Shown here: piece by piece, positions 23,128-34,205 of the stretch
Position numbering within the stretch: the stretch's first letter is position 1
Layout of the letters: each line of letters begins with the position of its first letter
Origin: Cristatella mucedo
Lineage: Eukaryota; Bryozoa; Phylactolaemata; Cristatellidae
Direction: 5' to 3'
Length of the DNA: 64,000 nt
Assembly: GCA_009760855.2 (NCBI GenBank)
Contig: WPIO01000112.1
Coordinates: forward strand, 78,501-142,500
The notes under the pieces: generated by a model
What the model was told of the DNA's origin: nothing
The model's input: the letters and a program-made list of their open reading frames with translations, nothing else
Database searches by the model: none
Position numbers and translations under genes: made by a program

Positions 23128-23690
23128 ACACTGGGTTTTCCCATAACTAGTAAGTTGGTTTTATCATCATTTCATTTAAGAAAATTTGCTGCCATCCATG
23201 TGCAGATGTCATCTATACATGCAGCAAGGAGTTGAGAGGATTTGTCGTACTGGAGGGCTTCGAGGGATCAAAGCGAAGGTATAACTGATTGTCATCCACA
23301 TAAAATGAAAGCCTAGATTGTGCTTGGCAATCACATCGGCTATAGTAAGAGTATAAACTGTGAAAAGAACTGGACCAAGCACGGAGCCCTGAGGTACACC
23401 ATATTTCAAGGGTTTTTCGGACGATCTTTCTCCATTCACATCAACACTTTCGAGTTTCCACTGAGATTGGCCCTAAACCATTATAGAGCAGTGATGCCCA
23501 GGCGAGATGAGATGCGCTCAAGAAGGATTTGGTATTCTGTAGTATCAAAGGCTGCCGAAAGCTCGAGCAAAACAAGCAGATACTCATCCTATGACTGCAT
23601 TCCTAAGTAGGTCTACGCTCAGCCAAAGCATTTCTGACTCTGTGGAGTGATCAGCTCGTAAGCCAGACTGGAACTAACCCGGAAGGTTTG
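23128..23690 (-). mobile_element. LINE I reverse transcriptase fragment, antisense
   Basis: The minus strand reads the RT from the FRANHSTESAL region through AAFDTTEYQILLE, SEKPLKYGVPQGSVLGPVLF, VIAKHNLGFHF to the NFLK region. It abuts the ATT tail of the upstream copy. Frameshifts are present, one of them in the active-site block. Confidence 0.87.
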
Positions 23691-23939
23691 AAGTCCTACT
23701 GCAAGCTTGAGTCGAATTGGGTCCTCGGGGTGCACAATCAGCAACCTTCCACACCAGTCCGCCAGGAGACAGCTTGCAAGTGCGATAGGCAAGGGTTCTC
23801 GTTGAGACGGTCTGGGGGTTTAGGCTGACTGGTCCTCCCACCCGAGTACCTCTTTGTCTCCCTGGTGCCACACAAATACAAATTTGTTAAGCCCAAGCTG
23901 GGCTGCCGTACCATCAGCCAGCCAATAACGAGCATAAAA
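23691..23939. other. No confident feature
   Basis: A GC-richer 250-bp stretch between a LINE and a SINE. A short block (GGGTGCACAATCAG) resembles GAGGTGCACAATCTG at about 47800, so it may be a minor repeat family. The evidence is thin. Confidence 0.25.
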
Positions 23940-24076
23940 TATATTTTGGCCCAGTGGTTAAGGTGCTCGCCCCATCCAAGGTTCGGCCGAGGTCCTGGGC
24001 TCTAGCCCCTCACGATTTTTGTGGCGCCTGAATAGAGATTAAGTTCCCTTAGGGTGCTACACAAATGAATTATATT
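23940..24076 (+). mobile_element. SINE-B copy (tRNA-derived)
   Basis: TGGCCCAGTGGTTAAGGTGC is the A-box half; GGTCCTGGGCTCTAGCC is a mutated B box. The 3' part GCGCCTGAATAGAGATTAAG leads to GGGTGCTACACAAATGAATT. Confidence 0.85.
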
Positions 24077-24159
24077 AATTATGATTATATTAAAAAATAA
24101 GCTTTATCAAGAAACTATTTAAGAATCTCAAGTGATTGAGATCTGCTTGCACCTTGCTG

Positions 24160-24335
24160 TTCCAATGCCGCCCATGATTTGGCCAAGGGGTAAGTAAGCT
24201 GCTTTTAATGACCACAGTCAAGGGGCTTGCCTTGGACGACTGAAGTCGAAGGCTCGAGCCCTAAGGCATACGTGAAGCACCTGGATGGAGATTCAGCTCA
24301 ATTATAGGGCAATTAAAAAAAAAGTATATTTATTT
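24160..24335 (+). mobile_element. SINE-B-like copy, divergent
   Basis: It has TTGGCCAAGGGGTAAGTAAG, a B-box-like GGCTCGAGCCC and a decayed 3' part (GTGAAGCACCTGGATGGAGATTC). It ends in an A-rich stretch. Confidence 0.6.
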
Positions 24336-24611
24336 GCACCACTAATAGCATCGTTCGCCTACCAGTTATATACAGTAGGATCGTTCATTTTCACAGCAGA
24401 TCACATTAAGAACAGACGATCCTTGCTACTCCGAGTAACGGCTTAGTCACCTAAAGTGATATCTCAGTGTCAAAATTACTGTGCAGGTAAGCTTTAAATG
24501 TAGATTCGAAAGCAGGTCCACGGACGTATGTGAATGTCTCTTCTTAAGACAGTCGTCAATCAACATACCTTGTTTGCTTCTTAAGCAGCCTAAAAGCCTT
24601 TGTCTATAAAT
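24336..24611. other. No supported feature
   Basis: AT-rich sequence with no recognisable motif. Confidence 0.4.
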
Positions 24612-24975
24612 AAAACGAAGCTCAAATCCTTTCGAGACTATGCATTTAGTCCTGCACTCCCAAAGCCACGATAGGTCGTGAAATCCACTGACTTGACAAG
24701 ATTTAAAATGATGCTCAAAACGAGCCTGTTTATCACAGCAGTTAGTTGGTCCTTGTGATTCGTGCTTTGTTTGCTTATGGATGCTGACAGTGCGTGTGCT
24801 GCCATTAACTAGATTTAAACGTTGACCCTGTGCATGTCACCTTTAATCATGTTATGCTTGTTGACATTATGTATGTTATCACTAATCATTTGGTCATGCT
24901 TCCTTTACAGCATATGAAAAGTGCCTAGAAAGAGATTAAGTCCTTTGAGGGAGCTATACAAATGCATTTATTATA
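24612..24975 (+). mobile_element. LINE I 3' end fragment
   Basis: It reads a decayed LKSFRDYAFS-type C-terminus, then the 3' UTR (GGTCCTTGTGATTCG, GCCTAGAAAGAGATTAAG) and ends GCTATACAAATGCATTTATT. Confidence 0.82.
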
Positions 24976-25149
24976 ATAAATGGTAAGCTAGCCTTGCAGA
25001 CATTCGATCACTATTGTCAACCAGTTTAATCAAGCTAAATAATTTTAAACCGAGCTCCTCAGCACATGCCACCCCAAACTTGAGGCTGAACAACGAGACT
25101 TATATCAACCAATTATTGATGCTGTAGTGCTGCAAATATTATTTGCTTT

Positions 25150-25690
25150 GTGTTTGGGGTTCTTTCTACTTCCAGGCTAAACTTAGAAAGCATAACTAAG
25201 AAGACTGCTTCTACTCCTAATAACCACATTTGATCGTAGTCCAAAATTAGTGATTTTCTAGTGCTGCTGCATGCTTGAAAAAACTTTACCGGCTCTCTGG
25301 TTGTGGCTGGAATACTAAAATTCTCATTTTGCTGAGCTACCAAAAACAATTAAGCCTCTTCCTCTGGTGTTAAATAATGCAGCAATTTTAGTCAGTGAGT
25401 CCCAGAGGTTCAGTCATGTGTCTTTTTACTGAATGATGTGCGATCGCTCCCTGTTGATCAACAAAGACATGACAACATTCTTTCTCTTACCCAAAAGCAA
25501 GGCCTCCCACCGTCGCTTCCTTTCTTCATGCCTACCTGAACTGCTGCTCCAGCTTGCACCACTGCATCACCAGGCTCTTTGTGCACTGAGGTTCATTGTG
25601 GACAATAAATTAACTGTTTTATTCCTATGATTGGAGACAGTTAGCGAAGGAAGCTCTGTTCTCCTCAGGTCCCAGACAGACGAGGAAATG
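25150..25690 (+). mobile_element. LINE II 3' fragment, degraded
   Basis: It reads KKTASTPNNHI-like and CSCSLHHQALCALRFIVDNKLTVLFL-like blocks, equivalent to the C-terminal coding region of the copy at 7900-8500. Truncated at both ends. Confidence 0.7.
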
Positions 25691-25711
25691 GGCTCATCTG
25701 AAGGCGAGTAG

Positions 25712-25866
25712 CTTTACTGCTGGTTTGGTCCAGCCGTTGAGGTGCTCGCCCCGACCAAGGTCTTGCTGAGGTCGTGGGCTCGAGCCCCGAGGCATATGTC
25801 AAGTGCCTGAATAGAGATTAAGTTCTCTTGGGGCGCTATACAAATAAATGAACTATATTTATTTAC
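25712..25866 (+). mobile_element. SINE-B copy (tRNA-derived)
   Basis: Near-complete copy: CTGGTTTGGTCCAGCCGTTG, B box GGGCTCGAGCCCC, then GCATATGTCAAGTGCCTGAA, AGAGATTAAGTTCTCTTGGG and GCTATACAAATAAATG. Confidence 0.9.
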
Positions 25867-26210
25867 AATAGTATACCTATATGACGAACGACAGACGTTG
25901 ACGGAGTGATTCTAGATGAACCAATCCTGGTAGGTGATGTCTTCCGGTAGACATCAGGTTTTCGTATGGCTTTAAAGTTTTTCGTACTCTCGTTAAGCTT
26001 CAGCGAGTTTGCATCGGTCCAAAAGCGAATGCTGCAGACGCAGGCTTCCAGGGTATTAAGTGATTCGAATGGGGAGCGAGGCATAGATGGGTCAATGGAT
26101 TGATAGGCAGGATTTCCTCGGCGTAGAAATGAAAGCCAGGATTGTGCTTGGCGATGCCATCGACGAGAGAGAGAGAGTGTGTAGAGAGAGAAAAGGACCA
26201 GGCCTACGAT
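25867..26210 (-). mobile_element. Third LINE family (CR1/L2-like) RT fragment, antisense
   Basis: The minus strand reads SLNTLEACVCSIRFWTDANS, LKLNESTKNFKAIRKPDV and RIGSSRITPSTSVVRHIGIL. These match the layout of the post-active-site RT segment but differ clearly from LINE I and II. A small GA expansion lies at 26166-26196. Confidence 0.65.
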
Positions 26211-26267
26211 TCAATACTCCATACTTTAATGGCTGTGAATCTGCAGTCAGGCAATTGTCACAGAGAT

Positions 26268-26975
26268 AATAACATTAATAACAATAATGCCCTTGATAAA
26301 GTGCCCTCAGAGAACTCAATCTCTTTCTAGGCACTTTACAATTACTGCAAAGGGAATTGCAATTGAATGGTAAGTAATATCATGCTTGATAAACAAACAA
26401 CATGAATAACATGGTTAGGGGTGACATGCACAGGGTCAGCATGCAGGTGTGGTTAGTGGCAGCATGCACAGTGTCAGCACGCATAAGCACATCAAGGACA
26501 AATCACAGAGACCCATTAAATGCTGTCCTAAATAAGTGTGTTTGTAAGTTCTTTTTAAATGTGGTCAAGTCAGGGGATGTTCTGAGGCAAGTCGGGGGGG
26601 GAGTTCCAGGCTTTGGGAGCATACGAACTAAATGCACGGTCTCCAAAGGATTTAAGGTTTGTACGAGGTATTTGTAGACTGTTGGATTCCGAAAAGCGGG
26701 TTTTACTATGCCTGGCCTGATGGGGGAGTATATCTGAGAGATAGGCTGGAGCCAAAGAATGAAGTGAAAAGTGAGCGACAAAACCTTGAAGTCAATCCAT
26801 TGCTTGACTCGTAGCCAGTGCAGGTCGGCGAGAAGTGGTTTAATGTGGCAACTCCGACGCTCACGACAGACAAGCCTAGCTGCATAGTTTTGCACCAGGT
26901 GCAATCGCCTGATCGCACATGCCGGTAGGCCAGTGAGCAGTGAGTTGCAGAAGTCGAGACGGGATGTCACGATAG
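26268..26975 (-). mobile_element. LINE I 3' half, antisense
   Basis: The minus strand reads MTSRLDFCNSLLTGLPACAI, RRLHLVQNYAARLVCRERRS and ADLHWLRVKQWIDFKVLS through to the FNGSL stop, then the 3' UTR and an (ATT)n-like tail at 26268-26290. The 155-codon frame is open across most of the C-terminus. Confidence 0.9.
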
Positions 26976-27169
26976 GAACAAATTCAGAAAAACATTACAC
27001 TAATGATAACTGGGCTCGTGGAGAGGCGCTGCAAAAGGGTGTGACTCGATTTTCGGTTTCTTTAACATTTTCCGCAATGATTTGCAACATTTGATTCTAA
27101 GCTAAAGATATTTGAGTTCAGCTCAGCTTTCCTTGTGCACCAGTGAACATGTCTTTTAACTGATTCATA

Positions 27170-27315
27170 GCCCAGCTGCAAGGTGCTCTCTTTTCACGAC
27201 CCAGGCCGTGGGTTTGGAGTCCTGGTGCTGGCGTTCCTATATTTCGCCCTGCAACCGGTGGTGAGACAGGTTAGGCTCTTATGCAGCTATTCAAATGAGG
27301 CTATTGAACCAGCTA
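27170..27315 (+). mobile_element. SINE-A-like copy, divergent
   Basis: It keeps CTTTTCACGACCCAGGCCG, a mutated B box (GGTTTGGAGTCC) and a CTATTCAAATGAGGCTATTGA end. The A-box side is weak. Confidence 0.55.
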
Positions 27316-27399
27316 ACCTTAACCTTTTTTCCTGCGTATCGTGTGGGCACACATGCAACATTCAGTCCATGTTACTAATCAGGATCCTACATACCAGCT

Positions 27400-27600
27400 G
27401 CCCTAAGCGTCTTCCTCTCTGATTTCGCATGCTTCCCTAAGCATGACACTTGATTGCATTTCGTCGCCTGTCTAAATAGAATACCTTTTTTGACATAATT
27501 CTTTGGATCTTGCTTCATTTGCTATCAGTTGTAAAGCACAGGGATAGAGATTGTATTCTCTAATAGTGTTATATAAAAGACATTGTTACTATCGTTTACA
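27400..27600 (+). mobile_element. Decayed LINE 3' tail
   Basis: The final part CAGTTGTAAAGCACAGGGAT, then AGAGATTGTATTCTCTAATAG and TTATATAAAAGA, has the shape of the LINE I/SINE-B 3' end. The upstream part is unclear. Confidence 0.45.
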
Positions 27601-28486
27601 TGAATGCTCAATCATCTAACGGTCAAGAATTTACTATTAGCAGCTCTTGCCAAAGACTTAGAGCTGAATACGAGCTGAAATGGCCCAAGAAATCCGCTGA
27701 GCATTATTTATTTCACGATGCAAAGCCTTCCCGTCAAGCAGAAGGTCGCGGAATTGTCACTCGTAATGACAGACAAAATTACGGCATTGTCCGGGGCCTG
27801 AAATCGTGCCGTCAAATCGCTACATTGATATTAATGTGGAGCAGTGCGGTTTCATGCAGACAGAGAGGTGAAGGCAGTGAAGACATACGGAGTTCTGACA
27901 GCAATCCACTGCCGGGCCGGCACTGCGCATACAGCTGAAAGCTTGCTGCTGTATCGTGCTGCTTCGTTTGGGCGAAGGCTCCGCTCATGCTTCAAGTGTA
28001 CGAGCATCCAATGAAAAGCGGGTTAGCCGCTAACGCCATCAGATGGAGGTTTGATTATGTTGTTCTGAATCCTAGAGTCGTTTAGAGAAAGCCACTTTTC
28101 TGTCAGCGAAGAATATGGTCGATTGCTTAAAGTAAGGCAATTCTGGTATTCCACTTGACTAGTAAAGATGGCTGTGAAGTTGTATAGAGCGACGTGAGCA
28201 AATTCTGGCTCTTTCTGAAACACTGGAGAAGTATTTATGTATTTTGGCTACCCAAATAAGCATGCTCACCCAAATGCATTCAGCCATGGGTGTCATGTTA
28301 TGGGGCGCTTCTACAGATATGATGTTGGAGTGCTTCACCTCATACAAGCCATCTGGCTCAAGACGTTTATTTACCCCTTACTCAGAACTTGAGATTCACG
28401 AGTGGGACAGTACTTCGTGGGATGAATTATATTTAGATCATATATTATATTTTAGATTATATATATATATGTATAAGAGCCGTGAT
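27601..28486. other. No supported feature
   Basis: A 112-codon plus frame at 27600-27938 shows no recognisable domain. AT-rich near 28430-28476. Confidence 0.35.
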
Positions 28487-28630
28487 GACACACTAGATAA
28501 GGTTATTGCTAACCACTACCGAGGTCTTGGGTTTGAATCCTGCGGAGGACGATCTTTTATAGCCGCTGCAAGTAGTGGTGATAGCCTTAAAGACTCTTCT
28601 GTCTCTACATAAAAGAGGCTGTTGAATCTG
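28487..28630 (+). mobile_element. SINE-A copy, mutated
   Basis: GATGACACACTAGATAAGG, B box GGTTTGAATCC, the AGTGGTGATAGCCTTAAAG body and an AAAAGAGGCTGTTGAATC end. Confidence 0.8.
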
Positions 28631-28734
28631 TTAGAATTTTCAAATATGGCAATCCAAAAGACACCACTGCCAAATTTAGACATTTCTAAATTTATCTGAA
28701 TCAGGTTACTCTTCCAAAGCCACGGCCACTAACC

Positions 28735-28749
28735 ATATCTGCAATCTTC

Positions 28750-28818
<69 letters not shown>

Positions 28819-28962
28819 TCTCTCTCTTCCACTCTCGTTCCCTTACACATTCTCCTCCTTTTCTCCTCCCCATCTCTCACTCTCTGTATCTAGCCATCCA
28901 TTGACGGAATTATCTCTATATCTTTCTGTTTCACTTTTTCTCACGGTCTCTCTGTCTTTCAC

Positions 28963-28993
<31 letters not shown>

Positions 28994-28997
28994 TACA

Positions 28998-29044
<47 letters not shown>

Positions 29045-29095
29045 TCTCTTCATCTCTCTCCCTCTCTCTTCTCTCTCTCTCTCGCTTTCTGCCCA
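28735..29095. repeat. (CT)n / (CA)n low-complexity block
   Basis: A (CT)n run at 28753-28826, a CT-rich spacer, (CA)n at 28971-28993 and (CT)n at 28999-29042. The left edge carries a short LINE I 3' UTR piece (CACTAACCATATCTGCAA, 28722-28745). Confidence 0.95.
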
Positions 29096-29264
29096 AGACA
29101 TTTTCAGTCTCTATTATTTTGAGTTCATCAAAGCGCTGATGCCAGAAAAGCCGATAGACCAGACTTCTCCATTCATAGGTCAGCCGTAGTTTAAGCCGGG
29201 CACTGCTTGGATTTGCCCGTTGTGCTCATTTAAATAGCACTCATAACTGACCATTTAAAACAAC

Positions 29265-29990
29265 GCAGCATGGGTGTGACAGGATGATACGGTGGCTTGC
29301 AAAACATTTAACGAGCTCCTTGGTCCTTTCTCGGCTAAATTATTGTAATCCCCTTTTGGCTTGGCTTCCAAAAGAGCCAAGAGGCCACTGCATTTGGTGA
29401 TTAATATGGCTGCAAGGCAAGATAACAAATCCCAGAAGTTTGATGTGTCTCTTTTGCTGACGGAGCTTCGATGACTTCTCTTGATCAATGGATATAGGTT
29501 AAATTTCATACGCTGATCCATAAGGCCGGCCGCGGCTTGCCTCCACCATACCTAGCTAAACTGCTGAATCAGTTTCAGCCTCCTCGTTCCCTCATGTCTA
29601 TTTTGGAGAATAAATTAGCTCTTTCATTCCTCCGCTTAAAGACCGTTGACAACAAAAGCTTTTGCTCTGCAGGTCCTAGGCTGCGGAAATCAGTTCCACG
29701 ACTCTTACAGAAAGATATTTACTCTCCTGCTCCTGGATGTGGCCCATCTTTTTCAGCCATCCTGAGCTGCTTCTTCCACGCTATTCAGTCCCTCAATTTC
29801 CCTTCTGAGTCTGCTATGCTTCCCACTTTCTCTTTTTTGCATGAGTTGAAGTCTGTTGGCTACCGAATGCGTACCGAAAGCCGCTTAGGCTGTGAGTGCG
29901 CTATACAAAACTCTCCTGCGTAACAACCACAGTGTCGCTGTGGCTTTGCGGGAGTACAGACAGAGATACATTACATAACATCACATTAGC
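29265..29990 (+). mobile_element. LINE II 3' part
   Basis: It reads GLPPPYLAKLLNQFQPPRSL, ENKLALSFLRLKTVDNKSF, CSAGPRLRKSVPRLL and HELKSVGYRMRTESRLGCE before the stop, and ends GAGATACATTACATAACATC. Upstream coding is broken. It is the best-preserved C-terminus of this family here. Confidence 0.87.
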
Positions 29991-31109
29991 TCCAGGAGTT
30001 GCAGCCTAAGCCGATCCGAGGAATGCAGGCAGGGCGGAGAAACCGCCGCGGCAGTGTGCTGCATCAGCCAGATTGTCACTGATATTCATCGCTGAGGTTC
30101 CTCAACCATAATGTTAGAGCAGATTGTGAGATTGCCTATGGCCAATGCAGCATAAAAAGAAAGGCTGCGTAATCGACTGCCAGCTGTGCTCCCAGCGTTG
30201 GTGCCTTGGCATTGGAGCCGAGCTGCTCTCTATGCCGTTGAGAGAGGAGAGTTATTACAAGTCATGGCCGTCGTCGTAACCGCTGTAGAAGTTTTCTTAT
30301 TACCCAAATTTCACAGAGAAATAAGCTTCTCTGTATTGCGGATATGGACTTATTAAGTTAAGGGTAGTGGACGCATTTCAACGCTGCTGTTTTCTGTAAA
30401 TAAATAAGTATATTTATAATATACTTATTCTTATACTGTCTTCATACCTGCGTGCACCTGCGTACTATTCGTCGTGCATCGGCAGAGACAAGTACCCTTA
30501 CGAACACTTGATTTGAGGCCTTGTCCTGAAAGGACGTTGAAGACTCCCCTCCATCATTCCACTTGTAACAGCAGTACTAAGGAGTATACGACCAATTGTT
30601 CTCGCGAGCTGTGCCAAGGCTAGGGGAAAGAAATTATGCTGACTCGACGGCAGATTTTACTATTGTTTGAACAACTGGATACTTCAAGAATGCAATGTTT
30701 TAATAATACTCAGTGTTGTCTGTGGGTTACCTACCGCATATTTGGTTCTTCTTTCATTCTACTGAAGTGCTCACTGCGTCGTCTAAATTAGTAGATCAGG
30801 GGATCCTAGGCAGCAGACGTCTGAAATGAGTCCAAAAGTTAATTAGAAGTCGGAGCACTGCGATTGCTGCGACTGTCCTTTCAAATCGCTCAATACACAC
30901 TGTACACGCAACCAGTGAGTTGCTCACAATTAAGGAACGCCAAAAACTAACTGCGTACAAGTAAATTTATATTTTAATTTCAGTTTTAGTTCTAATCTCA
31001 TCAGGTAACCTGGCACAAAACAAAATCCTGAACCCTGTCAAAGTAAATACCGACAAAGGCCGCCGAATTTAAGCAAAGCGTCTGGCGGAGTTTCTAGTGA
31101 TATCCAATC
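29991..31109. other. No gene recognised
   Basis: Contains a small perfect hairpin (30403-30429) and AT-rich sequence; no protein similarity seen. Confidence 0.4.
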
Positions 31110-31117
31110 TATATATT

Positions 31118-31168
<51 letters not shown>

Positions 31169-31252
31169 GCACCGATAATTACTTGTTTTCCCTACATATG
31201 TGTGTGTGCCTGTGTGTGTGTGTGTGTGAGCGCGTGTGGGTGTGTGTGTGTG

Positions 31253-31300
<48 letters not shown>

Positions 31301-31330
31301 TGTGTGTGTGTGTGCGCGCGCGCGCGAGAT
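31110..31330. repeat. (AT)n followed by (GT)n and (CG)n
   Basis: An AT-rich alternating tract at 31113-31168, a 30-bp spacer, then GT-rich repeats at 31198-31312 ending in GCGCGCGCGCG at about 31312-31326. All are alternating purine-pyrimidine. Confidence 0.96.
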
Positions 31331-31696
31331 ACGATTGGCGCACCCTCTCCTCCGTGGACGTGGCGATTAATGCGTACGAGCCATTTCACCTCCCCTGACG
31401 TGGGCTGTTTTTCGCCGCGCTCTGGAACTCTGTTGCGCCATGAAGCCCAGAGGTCCTCTGATCATCTCAAACTCGTCTTAGAAGCAGCTACGCCGTCGCC
31501 ATTTTATTCCCAAAATCCAAAGGTGTCCCTCGTTCTGCCAGACGAAGATGGCGAGTGCTGCAGAATACGAGTTTCTTTGGAGATGGCCTTTGATATATCA
31601 CATAGGCTTTATTTTGTGGATAGCTGCCCTAAAAAATATAGCGTTTGGAAGTCAAAAACGCCTTTGACTTGATTCAGGAGCACCACCGTCAGAATC

Positions 31697-32416
31697 ATGT
31701 CGAAGCAAACTGAAAAAATATATGTGCAAGAGCTCAAGGAAAGGAAACACGCTATGGTTGGCTATAATGACGATATAAAAGGTGTTAGCAATGATGTTCT
31801 TAAAAACGCAATGGAACTGGTGTGCAACTTCTTGGAAAAATCTCCTGAGAGCTCATTGCCACTCGTTGGTCTGAAAAGATTATGCAGGAGGTCCGGATTC
31901 GCGGCGCCAGTGCTCGCGTGAGTAGCAATGACGATCGACACGAGGCGCATCGATCAAAGCGCTGAAACTGGAGCTCAAACTTGTCTTAGAGTTGACAGCA
32001 AAGAAGCTGCGTTCTTTCTTAAAGAAGTACACGCCGATCCGGCTCAAGATCTGACGTATTATCCGGCCGTGCCGAATAATATCGCTGATAGTGAGGACGA
32101 AGATCTTGATGATATTGGTGCTCCGTAGGCGGCGGCATCCGATATAGCACAGACTCGTGGCAGAAAAAAAAGAGCAACAGCGCAGAAGGCTGCTCCATTC
32201 GTCTCGATACGCTACGTGGGGCTTCCGAAGAAGGCACTAGCGGTTGTTCCAAATCAGCCATCAATCTTGAGCCTATTTTTTCGAAAAAAAATAGGCTCAA
32301 TTTGCGTGATCGAGCTCGGGAATCCTTGCCCTGGATCTGGTCAGCCGCTGTGCACTTACACAATAAAAATCATCGTTTCCGAAATCGCTGCCTTTCTGTT
32401 GACGAATAGAGTTTAA
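31697..32416 (+). pseudogene. Unidentified broken reading frame
   Basis: One frame stays open for about 240 codons apart from two in-frame stops (near 31921 and 32128). Pieces are MSKQTEKIYVQELKERKHAM, an acidic stretch NIADSEDEDLDDIG, a basic stretch TRGRKKRATAQK, and a C-terminal part with PFVSIRYVGLPKKALAVVP. No family recognised. An unrelated 34-bp palindrome lies in the last third. It could be a decayed transposon protein or chance; codon-level support is weak. Confidence 0.25.
32267..32300. repeat. 34-bp near-perfect palindrome
   Basis: Arms TTGAGCCTATTTTTTC and its reverse complement meet at TTCGAA with only two extra A bases on the right side. It could form a hairpin or cruciform. 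Confidence 0.9.
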
Positions 32417-32531
32417 TGAGCCCGATCATTTTAGCTTCTTTGCGTACAATTTGGACCAATATTCAGGTAGTTATCGCAGTCCGTGCGCACTAGGATTACC
32501 ATGGTAAACCGGGTTACCCCCATCGGGCTCA
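32417..32531. repeat. Short inverted-repeat segment
   Basis: TGAGCCCGAT at 32417-32426 is matched by ATCGGGCTCA at 32522-32531, a perfect 10-bp inverted pair around 95 bp. It could be a tiny MITE, but no target duplication is clear. Confidence 0.4.
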
Positions 32532-32924
32532 ATTGTACGGCCGTTTAATGTCAGCTGGTGGATGAGCCACTGAATTGGGGCCTTTGATTTGGGTGTCTTC
32601 TCTTTGATGTGTTTTTATGACATCGCCCTTTGATGTGCATTCATTGCTGGGTTCTTCAATCGGGATGATGCATATAAAGGCCGAGGCGAGCGTGCTGAGG
32701 CAGCGAGCATTAGCGTCCATGCCCGGTGTGGGTGCATTCGAAAGACAGCGTTGAGGTCTTCGTGGACGTTAATACTTGAGCCGGAGCGTTCCGTGCGATG
32801 TACTTCATTGTGCCGTCATTCTTTGGGCTCGTATCCATTTTAAATTTTTGGGAAAGTGATTCGAGGCCGCGGTGTCGACTATCATTTCTAGGCTGAAGAT
32901 ACTCGCCTGTATTTGTCGCCTAAA
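32532..32924. other. No gene; TATA-like motif only
   Basis: A TATAAAGG at 32673-32680 in a GC-richer context is the only promoter-like signal. No coding region attached. Confidence 0.25.
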
Positions 32925-33566
32925 CCGCAGCTGGTGCAAAACTCTGCAGCTAGGCTTGTATGTCGTGAGCGTCGCAGTTGCCACATTACTCCACTTCTCG
33001 CCGACCTGCACTGGCTACCAGTCAAGCAACGGATTGACTTCAAGGTTTTGTCGCTCACTTTTAGGTCCCTTCATTCTATGGCTCCAGCCTATCTGTCAGA
33101 TATACTACCCCATCAGGCCAAGCATCGTACCACCCGCTTCTCGGAATCCAACAGTCTAGAAATACCTCATACAAACCTTAAATCCTTTGGAGACCGTGCA
33201 TTTAGTTCATATGCTCCCAAAGCCTGGAACTCCCTCCCGACCTGCGTCAGAACATCCCCTGACCTGACCACATTTAAAAGGAACCTAAAAACACACCTAT
33301 TTAGGACAGCATTTAGTGGGTCCCTGTGATTCGTCCTTGATGTGCTTATGCGTGCTGACACTGTGCATGCTGCCACTAACCACATTTGCATTCTGACCCT
33401 GTGCATGTCACCCCTAACCATATTATTCATCTCGTTTGTTTTTCAAGCATGATTTTACTTACCATTCAATTGCATTTCACTTTACAGCAAATGTAAAGCG
33501 CCTAGAGAGAGATTGAGTTCTCTGAGGGCGCTTTATCAAGTGAATTATTATTATTATTATTATTAA
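32925..33566 (+). mobile_element. LINE I 3' fragment, well preserved
   Basis: An open frame reads QLVQNSAARLVCRERRSCHI, TPLLADLHWLPVKQRIDFKV, SLHSMAPAYLSDILPHQAKH and SPDLTTFKRNLKTHLF to the family stop after SGSL at 33327-33329. The 3' UTR and (ATT)n tail (33546-33565) follow. This is one of the youngest-looking copies and a good reference for the LINE I C-terminus. Confidence 0.95.
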
Positions 33567-33602
33567 CCTGCTTCAGCATTTGATAAACTTAATGAATATA
33601 AA

Positions 33603-33722
33603 AAAGAAATATAATTCAATTGTTTAGCGCCCCCAGAGAACTCAATCTCTATCCAGTCACCTCACACATACCACGGGGCGGGGCTCGAGCCAACGACCTG
33701 AATGTTTGCCTTGCAGGCATTC
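33603..33722 (-). mobile_element. SINE-B copy, partial
   Basis: The minus strand keeps the B box region (GGCTCGAGCC) and the GAGATTGAGTTCTCTGGGGG 3' part. The A-box half is lost. Confidence 0.65.
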
Positions 33723-33884
33723 GATTCTTGATGTTGCCCAATTTCCATTAACTTAATGGTGAAAAGCAGAATCTCTGCTCTTGGGACATCAAAGTTTATG
33801 TCTCGACTTGAAGACTTTGCTCTCCTAATAGGCGATGCTATTTTGCGACAGCGCTCGTAATATATGTATCGTCTTTGATATATA

Positions 33885-34032
33885 TATAAATAAATATAAT
33901 TCATTTCTATAGCACCCCAAGAGAACTTAATCTCTATTCAGGTGCTTCAAATATGCCTCGGGGCTCGAGCCCACGACCTCAGCCAGACCTTAGTCGGGGC
34001 GAGCACCTTAACCGCTGGACCAAACCAGCTGA
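33885..34032 (-). mobile_element. SINE-B copy (tRNA-derived)
   Basis: Near-complete on the minus strand: CTGGTTTGGTCCAGCGGTTA, B box GGGCTCGAGCCCC, AGAGATTAAGTTCTCTTGGG, GCTATAGAAATGAATT. Inserted into the LINE II copy. Confidence 0.9.
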
Positions 34033-34205
34033 AAGTTTCGTTAGGAAGATTGCCAGCACGGCTAGCCATCATGTCCAATCCTTACCAAGATTAGGGACAG
34101 TCTACCGCGTTGACTTGAAAAACATTTAACCAGCTATCAGGTTATTTCTTGGCTGGATTAGTGTGTTTCGATTTTGGCTGGGCTTCTGAAAAAAGCCATT
34201 AGGCG

